Below, one piece after another: positions 63,904 to 64,000 of a DNA stretch of 64,000 bases (its first letter is position 1; each line of letters starts with the position of its first letter). Source of the DNA: an uncultured Aquimarina sp. (GTDB lineage Bacteria; Bacteroidota; Bacteroidia; Flavobacteriales; Flavobacteriaceae); contig NZ_CANLOZ010000004.1 in NCBI RefSeq assembly GCF_947492965.1, forward strand, positions 186,001 through 250,000, in the 5' to 3' direction. A model generated the notes under the pieces. It made no database searches. It was not told the DNA's origin and saw only the letters and a program-made list of their open reading frames with translations. The position numbers were made by a program, and so were the translations under genes.

Positions 63904-64000
63904 ATGTATTGGTCCTTGAGATAGTAGGTTCTGATGTAAGAAAAGCCTAAAAAAGATATACTATTAAATTTTGGATACTTCCACTAATGTTAGATTTGTA

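Noticed and set aside
1..64000. CRISPR arrays, tRNA/rRNA genes, insertion sequences, prophage or known defence genes
   Set aside because: Looked for by regular repeat spacing, cloverleaf-like blocks, transposase motifs and phage genes. None was found in the gaps or among the coding regions.

Overview
The window looks like chromosomal DNA of a marine-type member of the Bacteroidota, most likely family Flavobacteriaceae (an Aquimarina-like relative is a guess from style only). The reasons are low GC, TAnnTTTG-type -7 promoter elements, few Shine-Dalgarno sites, many lipoproteins with short signal peptides ending in Cys, a type IX secretion tail on a ThuA protein, FecI/FecR/TonB-receptor signalling, bacillithiol synthesis (bshC) and the flavobacterial guaA-LysM gene pair. 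No rRNA, tRNA, CRISPR array, transposase or phage gene was seen.

Layout. 0.2-1.2 kb: two tandem paralogous unknown proteins. 1.25-1.35 kb: a candidate structured small RNA. 1.6-3.3 kb: rpmB-rpmG-DUF4295-ftsY. 3.4-12.6 kb: a block that separates ftsY from rimO (usually neighbours in relatives, from memory). It holds an ECF sigma factor, a FecR anti-sigma factor, a TonB-dependent transducer and two divergent Asp-rich lipoproteins, then an amidase and a serine hydrolase. 12.7-18.1 kb: rimO, a secreted unknown protein, a second candidate small RNA, a nitroreductase/pirin/AraC group and two tiny lipoproteins. 18.6-28.4 kb: an ankyrin-like protein, then a long minus-strand run of exported peptidases (M16, M3, M14) with a DinB-like Tat protein and a membrane protein. 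28.6-35.3 kb: bshC, then small redox and cupin genes, including a nitroreductase operon divergent from an HxlR regulator with a clear operator. 35.4-39.4 kb: a TPR/HTH regulator, a ThuA-T9SS protein and an esterase-like lipoprotein. 39.5-49.5 kb: housekeeping genes guaA, LysM receptor, DUF922, lysA, LON-like, sucC and ferritin. 49.7-54.9 kb: a secreted YARHG plus clan-CD-like pair, then DUF2339/DUF3999. 55-61.7 kb: two further sigma-factor loci (ECF42-like with two YCII proteins; an ECF gene coupled to a hydrolase and a membrane protein), a YwqK-like protein and a PagL-like hydrolase. 61.8-64 kb: a DUF5995-like protein and a GH16 lipoprotein behind a LacI-type operator.

The most striking signal is a perfectly duplicated 26-bp element in the first ECF locus. 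One copy faces the lipoprotein pair and the other faces fecR-TonB receptor, so the two divergent transcription units probably answer to the same sigma factor. Other notable points are the HxlR operator, the LacI operator, two ORF-free transcripts with strong terminators, and a secreted protein with His and Cys placed as in caspase-like (clan CD) proteases. All coordinates and motifs were read by eye. Family names rest on motif recall, not on searches.
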